A program made the translations under genes and the position numbers. Shown piece after piece: positions 26,550 through 35,283 of a stretch of 64,000 nucleotides of DNA. The stretch covers positions 2,114,001 through 2,178,000 of the forward strand of contig NZ_CP051293.1 in the NCBI RefSeq assembly GCF_013170805.1. Reading direction: 5' to 3'. Position 1 is the stretch's first letter. Each line of letters opens with the position of its first letter. This stretch comes from Mesorhizobium sp. NZP2077 (GTDB taxonomy: Bacteria > Pseudomonadota > Alphaproteobacteria > Rhizobiales > Rhizobiaceae). The notes beneath the pieces are model-generated. The model made no database searches and was not told the origin of the DNA. It worked only from the letters and a program-made list of their open reading frames with translations.

Positions 26550-28073
26550 ATGAGCGACAGGAAAGCGGTCGGCGTCGAAACCATCGCCATGTCCATGCGC
26601 TTCGGCGGCTTCACCGCCCTGGACGCGGCGTCGGTGAAGGTGCCGGCGGGCTCCTTCCACGCGCTGCTTGGCGAGAACGGCGCCGGCAAGTCGACGCTGG
26701 TCAAATGCATGATGGGTTTTTATCACCCGACCTCAGGCGACATTCTGGTCGATGGCCGCGAAGTGGCGATCGGCAGTCCGCGCGACGCCTCGGCGCTCGG
26801 GCTTGGCATGGTCTACCAGCACTTTACCCTCGTCCCCTCGCTGACCGGCGCGGAAAACCTCGTCATCTCACGCGAAAAGGTTCCCGGGATCATCGACTGG
26901 CGCAAGGAGCGCGGCGAGCTTGCCGTGTTCATGGAGCGCATGCCGTTCCAGCTGCCGCTCGACGTCAAGGTGGCGGAGCTCGCCGCCGGCGAGAAGCAGA
27001 AGCTCGAAATCATCAAGCAGCTCTATCTCGGCCGCTCCTTCCTGGTGCTGGATGAGCCAACCTCGGTGCTGACGCCCGGTGAAGCGCAGGAGGTGCTGGG
27101 CCTGGTGCGCGACATGACCAAAGCCGGTGACCTCACCGTGCTGATGATCTCGCACAAATTCCATGAGGTCACCGCCTTCGCCGACGATGTCAGTGTGTTG
27201 CGCAAGGGCAAGCTGACGGGAACCGGCCGCGTCGCCGACCTCGACCACAAGGCTATGGCGGCGATGATGATCGGCGACCAGCCGATCGCGGTGCTCGACA
27301 GCCGTGCGGCGCCGAAACCGGATGCCGAGATCGTGCTCAAGGTCAAATCGCTGAAGGCGCCGGACAGGACCGGGCTGAAGTCGATCCGCATCGAGGATCT
27401 CGGCGTGCGTTCGGGCGAGATCGTCGGCATCGCCGGCATTTCCGGCAACGGCCAGAAGGAATTTCTGGAAGTGCTGGCCGGCCAGCGGCCGCGCGACGCC
27501 GGCGAGGTGCTGGTGCGCGGCTCCGCCTATGCGGCGACGCGGACCGAGGCGCGCGCGCTCAACGTGCGGCTCATCCCCGAGGAGCCGCTGAAGAATGCCT
27601 GCGCGCCGAAAATGACAGTGGCCGAGAACATCTCCTTCCGCACCTTCGACATGGACGGCAACGGTCGGCCGGTGAGCTGGATCAGCACCAGCGCCATCCG
27701 CGCTTTCAGCGCCAGGCTGGTCGAGCAGTTCAAGGTCAAGACCGCCTCGCTGTCGTCGCCCATCGCCTCGCTGTCGGGCGGCAATGTGCAGCGCGCGGTA
27801 CTGGCGCGCGAACTGACCGGCGAGGTCGACCTGCTGATCGTCTCCAACCCGTGCTTCGGCCTCGACTTCTCTGCGGTTGCCGAAATCCGCGCCCGCATCA
27901 TGAAGGCGCGCAATGCGGGTGCGGCCGTGCTTCTCATGTCGGAAGACCTCGACGAGCTTTTGGAACTGTCGGATCGCATCTTCGTCATGTCGGATGGCGC
28001 GCTGGTCTATGAGACGCCGATCGCAGGGGCCAGTGTACAGACCATCGGCGAGCATATGGCGGGACATCACTGA
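26550..28073 (+). CDS. ABC transporter double ATPase (BMP-type importer)
   Basis: A 507-residue tandem ATPase like YufO/RbsA. The first domain has Walker A GENGAGKST (41-49), an altered signature 'LAAGEKQ' and Walker B 'FLVLDEPTS'. The second has a degenerate P-loop ('GISGNGQKE') but a good signature 'LSGGNVQR'. Such asymmetry is normal in this family. It energises uptake through the two permeases. Its position between the two hydrolase genes, not next to the permeases, shows the hydrolase was inserted into or assembled with the transporter operon. Its TGA overlaps the next ATG. Confidence 0.9.
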   Translation: MSDRKAVGVETIAMSMRFGGFTALDAASVKVPAGSFHALLGENGAGKSTLVKCMMGFYHPTSGDILVDGREVAIGSPRDASALGLGMVYQHFTLVPSLTGAENLVISREKVPGIIDWRKERGELAVFMERMPFQLPLDVKVAELAAGEKQKLEIIKQLYLGRSFLVLDEPTSVLTPGEAQEVLGLVRDMTKAGDLTVLMISHKFHEVTAFADDVSVLRKGKLTGTGRVADLDHKAMAAMMIGDQPIAVLDSRAAPKPDAEIVLKVKSLKAPDRTGLKSIRIEDLGVRSGEIVGIAGISGNGQKEFLEVLAGQRPRDAGEVLVRGSAYAATRTEARALNVRLIPEEPLKNACAPKMTVAENISFRTFDMDGNGRPVSWISTSAIRAFSARLVEQFKVKTASLSSPIASLSGGNVQRAVLARELTGEVDLLIVSNPCFGLDFSAVAEIRARIMKARNAGAAVLLMSEDLDELLELSDRIFVMSDGALVYETPIAGASVQTIGEHMAGHH

Positions 28074-28741
28074 TGGCGGAAATCGATGCGCTGCCGTTTG
28101 CCTTTGCGTTCAAGCCCGACACGATGGCGCTCGTCGTGATCGACATGCAGCGCGATTTCGCCGAGCCGGGCGGCTTCGGCGCCAGCCTCGGCAACGATGT
28201 CAGCCGGGTCACGGCCATCGTGCCGACGGTGAAGAAGCTGATCGAAGGCTTCCGCGCCGCCGGCCTGCCGGTGATCCACACCATGGAGTGCCACCGCGCC
28301 GACCTGTCCGACCTGCCGCCGGCCAAGCGCAATCGCGGCAATCCGTCGATCCGCATCGGCGATGTCGGGCCGATGGGTCGCGTGCTGATCGTCGGCGAGC
28401 CGGGCACGGCGATCCTCGACAAACTCAAGCCGCTGCCCGGCGAAATCGTCATCGAGAAACCCGGCAAGGGAGCCTTCTATGCGACCAGCTTCGGTGACGA
28501 ACTGAAGCGGCTCGGCGTCCAGCAACTGGTTTTCGCCGGCGTCACCACCGAAGTCTGCGTGCAGACGACGATGCGCGAGGCCAACGATCGCGGCTACGAA
28601 TGCCTGCTCGCCGAAGACGCGACGGAAAGTTATTTCCCCGAGTTCAAGGTGGCGGCCATCGCCATGATCCGGGCGCAAGGCGCCATCGTCGGCTGGACAG
28701 CGACGACCGACCAGGTGCTGCAGGGACTTGCCCATGGCTAA
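28073..28741 (+). CDS. trtA: Isochorismatase-like cysteine hydrolase, probable triuret hydrolase
   Basis: A 222-residue paralogue of the biuret hydrolase with the same triad: D24 ('VVIDMQRDF'), K129 ('IEKPGKGAF') and C162 ('TTEVCV'), plus the shared '[13 protein letters not shown]' block. Rhizobial biuret operons are known to carry a second cysteine hydrolase, TrtA, that converts triuret to carboxybiuret, which decarboxylates to biuret. Position and divergence fit that role, but substrate choice cannot be read from the triad alone. It starts on the stop of the ATPase gene and overlaps the cupin gene by 8 bp. Confidence 0.7.
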   Translation: MAEIDALPFAFAFKPDTMALVVIDMQRDFAEPGGFGASLGNDVSRVTAIVPTVKKLIEGFRAAGLPVIHTMECHRADLSDLPPAKRNRGNPSIRIGDVGPMGRVLIVGEPGTAILDKLKPLPGEIVIEKPGKGAFYATSFGDELKRLGVQQLVFAGVTTEVCVQTTMREANDRGYECLLAEDATESYFPEFKVAAIAMIRAQGAIVGWTATTDQVLQGLAHG

Positions 28742-29084
28742 TCTGAGCTTTGCCGGCCTCGTCGGTGGCGGCTGGCGCGAGCTGGCGTTCGAGCCTTTTC
28801 GCGACGGCATCACGGTGCACTGGCTGCTCAAGGGCGGACCGGTCGAACCGTCGGTGGCGATCCTCGACTACCGGCCCGGCGCCGGCGTGCCGCGTCACCG
28901 CCATGTCGGGCTGGAAACCATCGTCGTGCTCGAGGGCAGGCAGAGCGACGAGAACGGCGACTATTCAGCCGGCAGCGTCATCCTGAACCCGGTCGGGACC
29001 GAGCATTCGGTGTGGACGAAGGACGGCTGCGTCGTGCTGATCCAGTGGGACCTGCCGGTGATCATTCTGGGAGAGGCGACATGA
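28734..29084 (+). CDS. Small cupin-domain protein
   Basis: A 116-residue single cupin. The metal-binding motif 1 is recognisable ('PGAGVPRHRHVGLETIVVLEG', two His and a Glu), and motif 2 ends in 'NPVGTEHSVWTKDGC'. It resembles ChrR-type cupins. It overlaps the hydrolase gene before it and the allophanate hydrolase gene after it (ATGA), so it is translated with both. It may be an accessory isomerase, a hydrolase or a ligand-binding protein for a pathway intermediate; no activity can be assigned. Confidence 0.78.
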   Translation: MANLSFAGLVGGGWRELAFEPFRDGITVHWLLKGGPVEPSVAILDYRPGAGVPRHRHVGLETIVVLEGRQSDENGDYSAGSVILNPVGTEHSVWTKDGCVVLIQWDLPVIILGEAT

Positions 29085-30940
29085 GCGAGATCCGCTTCGA
29101 CATCGGCAGTCTGCACGCGGCCTATGCCAACGGTGTCGCTGTCGCCGACATGATCGATGCCGTGCATGAGCGCATCGCGGCGGCGGAGGATCCCGGCATC
29201 TTCATTCATCTCGCCGCCAAGGCGGACATGTTGGCGCAGACGCAAAAGCTCGGACCGTTCGATCCGGTGGGCAAGCCGCTGTGGGGCGTGCCGTTCGCGG
29301 TCAAGGACAACATCGACGTCGCCGGCATGCCGACGACCGCCGCTTGCGCCGAATATGCCTATGTGCCCGACAGGGACGCCACCGTGGTGGCGCGGTTGAA
29401 GGCCGCCGGCGCGCTGGTGGTGGGCAAGACCAATCTCGACCAGTTCGCCACCGGCCTGGTCGGCGTGCGCACGCCATACCCGATCCCGAGGAACGCCGTC
29501 GATGCCAGCCTCGTGCCGGGCGGCTCGTCGTCCGGCTCGGCGGTGGCGACGGCGCGCGGCATTGTCTCGTTCGCGCTTGGCACCGATACGGCAGGGTCCG
29601 GCCGCATCCCCGCCGGCCTCAACAACATCGTCGGGCTGAAGCCGACCGTCGGCGCGCTCTCGGCTGCCGGCGTCGTGCCGGCCTGCCGCACGCTCGACTG
29701 CATCTCGGTGTTCGCGCTCACCGTCGACGACGCCTATGCGGTCTTCGGCGTGGCCGCGGCCAAGGACCCGGCCGATGGCTATTCGCGCGCTGTGAAGGTG
29801 CCGGCGCTAGCCGCGCGCCCGCCTGTGCTGTGCGTCGGCGTACCGGCGAAGGCGGACCTGCAATTCTTCGGTGATGCCTCGATGCAGGCCGGCTTCGAGG
29901 CCGCTCATGGCCTTCTGGAAAAGCTAGGCTGCCGGCTGATGGAAATCCCGTTCAGCGATTTCTACGCCACCGCCAATCTGCTCTATGAAGGCGCCTGGGT
30001 GGCCGAACGCTATGCGGCGATCCGCGACTTCATGGATGCCAACGAAGCCGCCATGCATCCGGTGACGCGCAAGATCATTGGCGGTGCGCGCGGCCTGTCA
30101 GCGGCCGACGCTTTCAAGGGCCTCTACGCGCTGCAGGCCTACAAGGCGAAGCTCGCGCCGGTCATCGCTTCGGTCGACCTGTTCTGCGTGCCGACCGCGC
30201 CGACGCATTATGTGCTGGACGCCGTGCTCGCCGATCCGATCGTCACCAACAGCCGGCTCGGCACCTACACCAATTTCGTCAATCTGCTCGACATGTGCGG
30301 CATCGCCGTGCCGACCGGCAAGCGCGACGACGGGCTGCCGATGAGCGTAACCTTGCTGGCCATGGCGGGCAAGGACTGGCTGACCGCGGCCCTTGCTCGC
30401 GATATCCATGCGGCGAGTGGTCTTGTCCTCGGCGCAACCGGCTGGCCGCAGCCCAGCCTGCAGCCGGCCGCTGTCGCGCCCCGCGACGGTTTAATCGACC
30501 TGGTGGTGGTCGGCGCGCATCTGTCCGGCATGCCGCTCAACAGCCAGCTCAGCCAACTCGGTGCACAGTTCCTGCGCGCAACCAGGACGGCCGCCGCCTA
30601 CAAGCTCTATGCGCTGGCCGGCCAGTCCGTGCCCAAGCCCGGCTTGATCAGGGTTGCCGATGGCGGCACGCGGATCGAGGTCGAGATCTGGCGGCTCGAG
30701 CCGGAGGCCTTCGGCCGTTTCGTCGCCGCTATTCCGCCGCCGCTCGGCATCGGCACGATAGAACTCGACGACGGCACCCCGGCCAAGGGTTTTCTGGTCG
30801 AAACCGCTGGCCTGGACGGTGCCCTCGACATCTCCTCATTCGGCGGCTGGCGCGGCTTTGTCGCACGCGGCAAAGACGTGGCCGACCAAAGCGATCAGCG
30901 ACGGAATTGGCCCGCCGGCGTGCCTATCACCGCCGCCTAG
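29081..30940 (+). CDS. atzF: Allophanate hydrolase
   Basis: 619 residues. The N-terminal amidase-signature domain has the Ser-cisSer-Lys triad at K75 ('FAVKDNID'), S149 ('GGSSSGSA') and S173 ('DTAGSGR'). The C-terminal part (about 475-619: 'VVVGAHLSGMPLNSQL', 'AYKLYAL', 'VEIWRLEPEAFGRF') is the AtzF-type allophanate hydrolase domain. In AtzF the first domain hydrolyses allophanate to N-carboxycarbamate, which decarboxylates, giving 2 NH3 and 2 CO2 overall. It completes triuret-biuret-allophanate breakdown without ATP-dependent urea carboxylase. Start chosen by the ATGA overlap and 'gggagaggcg'. Confidence 0.92.
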   Translation: MSEIRFDIGSLHAAYANGVAVADMIDAVHERIAAAEDPGIFIHLAAKADMLAQTQKLGPFDPVGKPLWGVPFAVKDNIDVAGMPTTAACAEYAYVPDRDATVVARLKAAGALVVGKTNLDQFATGLVGVRTPYPIPRNAVDASLVPGGSSSGSAVATARGIVSFALGTDTAGSGRIPAGLNNIVGLKPTVGALSAAGVVPACRTLDCISVFALTVDDAYAVFGVAAAKDPADGYSRAVKVPALAARPPVLCVGVPAKADLQFFGDASMQAGFEAAHGLLEKLGCRLMEIPFSDFYATANLLYEGAWVAERYAAIRDFMDANEAAMHPVTRKIIGGARGLSAADAFKGLYALQAYKAKLAPVIASVDLFCVPTAPTHYVLDAVLADPIVTNSRLGTYTNFVNLLDMCGIAVPTGKRDDGLPMSVTLLAMAGKDWLTAALARDIHAASGLVLGATGWPQPSLQPAAVAPRDGLIDLVVVGAHLSGMPLNSQLSQLGAQFLRATRTAAAYKLYALAGQSVPKPGLIRVADGGTRIEVEIWRLEPEAFGRFVAAIPPPLGIGTIELDDGTPAKGFLVETAGLDGALDISSFGGWRGFVARGKDVADQSDQRRNWPAGVPITAA

Positions 30941-30981
30941 CGCGTTACGATAAGCCGGGCAAGACAATTGCCGATGGTGTC

Positions 30982-31605
30982 CTACGGCGCCGATCGCGCC
31001 AACGCGACACCCTCATCCGACGTGGGAACACGGACCCCGGTCCTAATCACTCCCGAACCATAGCTCTTGCGCGCAAAAACCTCTTTCACCAGGGGCGCAA
31101 AGAATTCCAGCGGCTTGGTCGGATAATCGGGATCGAAGCTGGACTGGTCCCATTTCTCGCAGAATTCGGCGCAATCGTCGAAATAGGCGCTGTCCCGGAA
31201 GGCCTCGCGTTTGTGCGGATTGGCGCCGACATGCTCGCCGTAATAGAGCAGCTGGAAGTCGCCGTGCTTCTCGACCACCCAGGCACATTGCTCGCGCACG
31301 AACGGCCGGATGATGGCGGCGGCGTATTCATCGTGGTTGTAAGGCGCGTAGATGTCGCCGATGTCGTGCAGCAGCGCCGACACCACCCAGTCGATGTCGG
31401 CGCCGGCATTCCAGGCCCGCGTCGCGGCCTGCAGCGAATGGCCAAGCCGCGTCACCTTGTAGCCGGACAGGGATTTGTCGAGTTCGACCATGGCCGCCAG
31501 CAGCCGGTCGGACGTGCCGGCGGCGTACTCGATCTCATGGTCGGTCAGGAAAGCATAATCCTCGCGGTCGCCATCCTTCATCTGGGTGAATTTCACGGTT
31601 TCCAC
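30982..31605 (-). CDS. HD-domain protein, PhnZ/TmpB-like putative diiron oxygenase
   Basis: A 207-residue HD-domain protein. Potential metal ligands are H56 ('LGHSLQAA'), H80-D81 ('LLHDIGD'), H91, H114 ('VEKHGDF') and D153 ('EKWDQSS'). The 24-residue gap from H56 to H80 and the late 'KWD' match mixed-valent diiron oxygenases of the PhnZ/TmpB type rather than nucleotide phosphohydrolases. Those enzymes cleave C-P or C-N bonds using O2. It is the last of three genes on this strand, after an amidohydrolase and a Rieske protein, and converges with the allophanate hydrolase gene 41 bp away. The substrate is unknown. An HD phosphohydrolase is the alternative. Confidence 0.72.
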   Translation of the reverse strand: METVKFTQMKDGDREDYAFLTDHEIEYAAGTSDRLLAAMVELDKSLSGYKVTRLGHSLQAATRAWNAGADIDWVVSALLHDIGDIYAPYNHDEYAAAIIRPFVREQCAWVVEKHGDFQLLYYGEHVGANPHKREAFRDSAYFDDCAEFCEKWDQSSFDPDYPTKPLEFFAPLVKEVFARKSYGSGVIRTGVRVPTSDEGVALARSAP

Positions 31606-31628
31606 TGTCGTCGCCTTCCGTTCGCCGC

Positions 31629-32015
31629 CTACCGGCCCAGCTCGAGATAGAGGTCTTCGCCGACGACCTCGACCGGAAATGTCCGCGCCTTGAGCTTGTC
31701 ATCGACGAGGCATTTTCCCGACCTGATCTCGAACTCCCAGCCGTGCCAGGCACAGCGAACGATTTCGCCGGCGCGCTCATAGACGAACTCCGCTCGATCG
31801 GTCGGCCTGGTGGTTCCGCATACCGGCCCTTCGCAAAGTCGGCCTGCCCGGTGCGGGCAAATGTTGAGCAAGGCGGCATAGCCGTCGTCGAGCTGGAATA
31901 TGCCGATGCTCATGCGGCCGAAGGCGACGATCCTGGGTTGCCCGATCGCGACCTCGTCGGCCTTGCAGGCAAAGGTGCGGCCCCGGACTGGTGTTGCTGT
32001 TGCCGTGGCCGTCAT
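31629..32015 (-). CDS. Rieske [2Fe-2S] ferredoxin-like protein
   Basis: A 128-residue single-domain Rieske protein with both cluster motifs: Cys-Pro-His ('NICPHRAG') and Cys-x2-His ('VRCAWHGWEF'). There is no signal peptide or membrane helix, so it should be a cytosolic electron carrier like the ferredoxin of ring-hydroxylating oxygenases. The loop between the motifs is longer than usual, as in oxygenase-alpha-type Rieske domains, but no mononuclear-iron catalytic domain follows. Its ATG (32013-32015) overlaps the TGA of the amidohydrolase, so it is translationally coupled and probably supplies electrons to a partner in the same operon. Confidence 0.85.
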   Translation of the reverse strand: MTATATATPVRGRTFACKADEVAIGQPRIVAFGRMSIGIFQLDDGYAALLNICPHRAGRLCEGPVCGTTRPTDRAEFVYERAGEIVRCAWHGWEFEIRSGKCLVDDKLKARTFPVEVVGEDLYLELGR

Positions 32016-33100
32016 CACGCGACCCTCGCGCTGGCGGCGGGCGCCTCGATGCGCTTGTAGACCTCCAGCGCATTCAGCCCCATCACCTTGTCGCGCCAGG
32101 CCGGCGGGATGTGGATGTTGGTCGGCGCGTCAAAGTCCCAGTGCGGATAGTCGGAGGCGAAGAGCAGCGTGTTCTGGCCATCCATGTGCTCCAGCGTTTC
32201 CCAGAGATGCCGGACGTTTTGCAGCTGTTCGAGCGGCTGGGTGCTGAAGCGGATGTTGCGGCGGCAATATTCCGACGGCAGCATTTTCAGCCACGGCGTC
32301 TCCTTGCGCAGGGCCTTGAAGTTGGCATCGAGCCGCCACATCAGCGACGGCACCCACGACACGCCGCATTCGATGACGACGAAATAGAGGTCGGGATATT
32401 TCTCGAACACGCCGTTGGAAATCATGCTCACGACATGGGTCATAGCCGGCTGGCTGAGCAGCGCATGTGTTTCCCAATAATAGGTCGTCGGGCCGCTGGC
32501 GATGGCATTGTGGTTGACGCCGCCCTGGCCGCCGAAATGGATGGCGAAGGGCAACCCGACTTCGGCGCAGGCCTCGAAGATCGGATGATAGAACGGATCG
32601 CCGTAAGGGCGTTGCGAGCCGTGGCTGGCCAGCACCTGGACGATGTCCTTGTGGGCGCCGAGACGGCGGATCTCGGCCGCGGCGCCGTGCGGGTCGGTCG
32701 GCGAAATGATGATCGATCCCTTGAAGCGCCGGTCCTTGGGCAGCCACCAGTCGATCATGTAGTCGTTGTAGGCTTTCACCAGCGCGTTGGCGTAGTGGTA
32801 GTTGGCCAGCGTCGAGGCTTCGAGCGGCTCGTCGGCGGTGAGGATTGCCACGTCGATGTCATAGAGATCGAGGTGTTTCTCCCTCATGATCAGATAGTTG
32901 TCCTCCTCGGTCTGCGGGCGGATGTCGTGCCGCGAAAATCCCTCGGGATGCAGCCATGGGCGGTGGCCGTGCGGAAAGCTTCCCGCCGGTCCCGGCTTTT
33001 CGCCACGAACCAGGAAGTCGCGCCAATAGGGTTCGAGATAGGGAAGCAGGACCTCGGCACTTGACCAGTAATTGTGGACGTCGGTGTCGACGATGAACAT
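32015..33100 (-). CDS. Amidohydrolase-2 family metal-dependent hydrolase
   Basis: 361 residues from ATG 33100; the frame is open to 33181, but the homology-like part begins with 'MFIVDTDVHNY'. It belongs to the TIM-barrel amidohydrolase-2 (ACMSD-like) family: D-x-D-x-H near the N-terminus, His in 'FAIHFGGQG', acidic C-terminal metal ligand in 'LLFASDYPHWD'. Family members hydrolyse or non-oxidatively decarboxylate ring compounds and lactones. It is the first gene of the operon facing the LysR regulator, with a canonical LysR box between them. The substrate cannot be deduced. Confidence 0.85.
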   Translation of the reverse strand: MFIVDTDVHNYWSSAEVLLPYLEPYWRDFLVRGEKPGPAGSFPHGHRPWLHPEGFSRHDIRPQTEEDNYLIMREKHLDLYDIDVAILTADEPLEASTLANYHYANALVKAYNDYMIDWWLPKDRRFKGSIIISPTDPHGAAAEIRRLGAHKDIVQVLASHGSQRPYGDPFYHPIFEACAEVGLPFAIHFGGQGGVNHNAIASGPTTYYWETHALLSQPAMTHVVSMISNGVFEKYPDLYFVVIECGVSWVPSLMWRLDANFKALRKETPWLKMLPSEYCRRNIRFSTQPLEQLQNVRHLWETLEHMDGQNTLLFASDYPHWDFDAPTNIHIPPAWRDKVMGLNALEVYKRIEAPAASARVA

Positions 33101-33188
33101 GGGATGACCTGCCGCGGCGGATGTTTGAAAGATGCTGCAAATCTGCGCTTGAAGGCGAGACCCGGCAACGCAACCCGGCATGTGAAGT

Positions 33189-33207
33189 TAATCGAGGATT
33201 CCGATTA
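33189..33207 (+). promoter_or_regulatory. LysR-type binding site between lysR and amidohydrolase operon
   Basis: TAATCG-N7-CGATTA is a perfect 6-bp inverted repeat. It contains the canonical LysR T-N11-A arrangement (T at 33192, A at 33204; ATC-N9-GAT). It lies in the 168-bp divergent intergenic region, 89 bp upstream of the amidohydrolase start and 62 bp upstream of lysR. Confidence 0.75.
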
Positions 33208-33268
33208 GCCATTGTCGGGCCGGGCTAAAAAGCGGTAGCCATTGTGAAGCTTTTGCTGGGTGGCCGAG

Positions 33269-34114
33269 ATGCAGATCGAACTGCTCGACACGTTCCTGGA
33301 CCTGATCGAGACCCGCAACTTCAACCGCACGGCGGAGCGGCTGGGCATCACCCAGTCGACCGTTTCGAGCCGCATCCGTTCGCTCGAGGCGCTGCTCGAC
33401 AAACAGCTGTTCATCCGTGGCAAGAGCGGCACCGAACCGACCGTTGCCGGCCTCCGCTTCGAGGACCATGCACGCGCCGTCAAGCTCAGGTGGCTCGATG
33501 CGCGCCGCGAGATTCAGTCGGTCGGCAAGTTCGACCAGCTGATCCGCATCGGCATCCAGTTCGAGCTCTATGAGCGCGTGTTGGAGGGGTGGCTGGAGTG
33601 GGTGCGGACGACGCTGCCCAAACTGGCGATCTACGTCGAGATCGACTATTCGAACCAGATGATACTCGACCTGACGACCGGGAGCCTCGACCTGGCGGTG
33701 CTCTACTCGCCACAACATCTTCCCGACATGCATTACGAGCAGATCGCCGAAGAGAATTTCGTCATGGTGTCGACGCGCGGCGTCGCGTTCGACGCGGTCA
33801 CGCCAGCGGACTATATCCGCGCCAACTATTCCGCCTTCTTCAATCGCGCCCACAAGCAGATGCTGCCGGAACTGGAAAACGTCCCGGTGTCGACAGGAAA
33901 TGGCGGCGCCGTCGCCTACCTCTTGCGAAGCCGGGGTGGCACCGCCTTCGTCACCGAAACGGTGGCGATGAAATTGCGGCAAGAGGGCGTGGTGCAGCCG
34001 GTTGCCGATGCGCCGAAAATCTCGCATCCGATCTATTCGGCCGTGCATGTCAGGCACCACCATTCCCACACGCATCTGCGCCTGCTCAAGGCGCTCAAGC
34101 AGATGACGGCATAG
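33269..34114 (+). CDS. LysR-family transcriptional regulator
   Basis: 281 residues from ATG 33269 (GTG 33260 possible). The winged HTH is standard: 'FLDLIETRNFNRTAERLGI', 'TQSTVSSRIRSLEALLDKQLF', followed by a linker helix. The effector domain is of normal length but ends with a His-rich tail ('VRHHHSHTHLRLLKALK'). It is divergent from the amidohydrolase-Rieske-HD operon and very likely controls it through the box at 33189-33207. The inducer is probably the pathway substrate. Confidence 0.87.
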   Translation: MQIELLDTFLDLIETRNFNRTAERLGITQSTVSSRIRSLEALLDKQLFIRGKSGTEPTVAGLRFEDHARAVKLRWLDARREIQSVGKFDQLIRIGIQFELYERVLEGWLEWVRTTLPKLAIYVEIDYSNQMILDLTTGSLDLAVLYSPQHLPDMHYEQIAEENFVMVSTRGVAFDAVTPADYIRANYSAFFNRAHKQMLPELENVPVSTGNGGAVAYLLRSRGGTAFVTETVAMKLRQEGVVQPVADAPKISHPIYSAVHVRHHHSHTHLRLLKALKQMTA

Positions 34115-34649
34115 TTCAATCGCCGAGTTGGGGATCGCGGCATCGAGGATCGGGTGAATCGACCAAATCGAGCCTACGCTGATTTGCCGCGAACTCCGAC
34201 TCAAGCCCGCCTTCATCGCCATTTTGATCGTTTTGCGAGGCCGCTCGCTGTGCGATGGATCCTGGGATCACAACGATCCCTGCCCATTGACGGCGTTGCT
34301 CCCCTCCGGGGGGCGCTGCCGCCGGGGCAGACTTCTTATTCAGTGCGTTAAACAGATTTTGGTAGCGGGAGACCGCTACATCACAACACCCACTATTGAG
34401 GAGGCGCTCTTTTGCTATCGTCGGCATGCGGCTTGACAGCAAGTTGAAGCCATTGTTCGTGGCAAGGATGGATGGTGAGGATACCTGAATAATCAATTAT
34501 TTACGAGATCTTGTGTAAAAAATCGCACACGAAAGTTCTGCTTCCTTTCTTTTTTCTAATTTTTTGGGTCGCGACCCAGGCCGAACTACATGCGCTTACG
34601 GTACAAATTCGAATGTCGGATTCGGCTTTAGGAAAGATTTGACGAGACA
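34115..34649. other. Intergenic region without recognised gene
   Basis: Nothing codes convincingly here. The stretch 34480-34570 is AT-rich (tttcttttttctaatttttt) and unlike the neighbouring GC-rich genes. It marks the left edge of the patchy accessory zone and may be a junction scar. Confidence 0.5.
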
Positions 34650-35283
34650 TCGCATTTGATCCTCACCACCTACGACTGAGTTCCGAAGCCTCCGCGAGGC
34701 TATGTGCGCGATGTCCGTGTGCGTTGGGCACTTGAAGAGGCCGGATTGCCCTATCGCGTCGAGAGCACGCCATTTCGCGATCGGGGTGCAGAGCATTTCG
34801 TTTGCACCAGCCCTTCGGCCAAGTACCGTGGCTGACCGATGGAGACATCTCGATCTTCGAAGGCGGTGCGATCCTGCTATACCTCGGCGAGCGAAGTGAT
34901 ACGCTGATGCCTATTGACCCGCGAGGCCGCAACGAGGCCAAGGAATGGCTATTCGCGGCGCTCAACTCGGTCGAGATGGCGAGCCTGCCCTGGTCCCTGT
35001 TTCAGTTCTGCGGCCAGACCGAAGCGCCCGCATGGAAGCAGTTCGACGAGTTCCTAAAGGCGCGGCTCCGGCACATCGAGCCAATCCTAGCCGGGCGCAA
35101 ATGGCTGGCTGGGACCTTCTCCGTCGCCGACATCCTCATGGCCGATGTGCTGCGCCTCGTCGATCGCTCGACGGGCTGGCGGCATATCCCGCCTGCCGCG
35201 CCTATGTCGCACGCGCCATGACCCGCCCATCCTTTGTGAAGGCATACGCGGACCAGATGGCGCATTTTGCTGCTCAAGACTAA
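34650..35283 (+). pseudogene. Glutathione S-transferase pseudogene
   Basis: GST homology runs through three frames. 'ILTTYD' is followed by an in-frame TGA and then 'GYVRDVRVRWALEEAGLPYRV' in one frame. After a frameshift near 34800 come 'HQPFGQVPWLTDGDISIFEGG' (thioredoxin fold, glutathione-binding 'ISIFEGGAI') and the helical domain to about 35175. A second frameshift then leads to 'GLAAYPACRAYVARAMTRP' and the real stop at 35283. All conserved blocks are still legible, so inactivation is recent: one nonsense and two frameshift lesions in about 210 codons. Confidence 0.85.
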
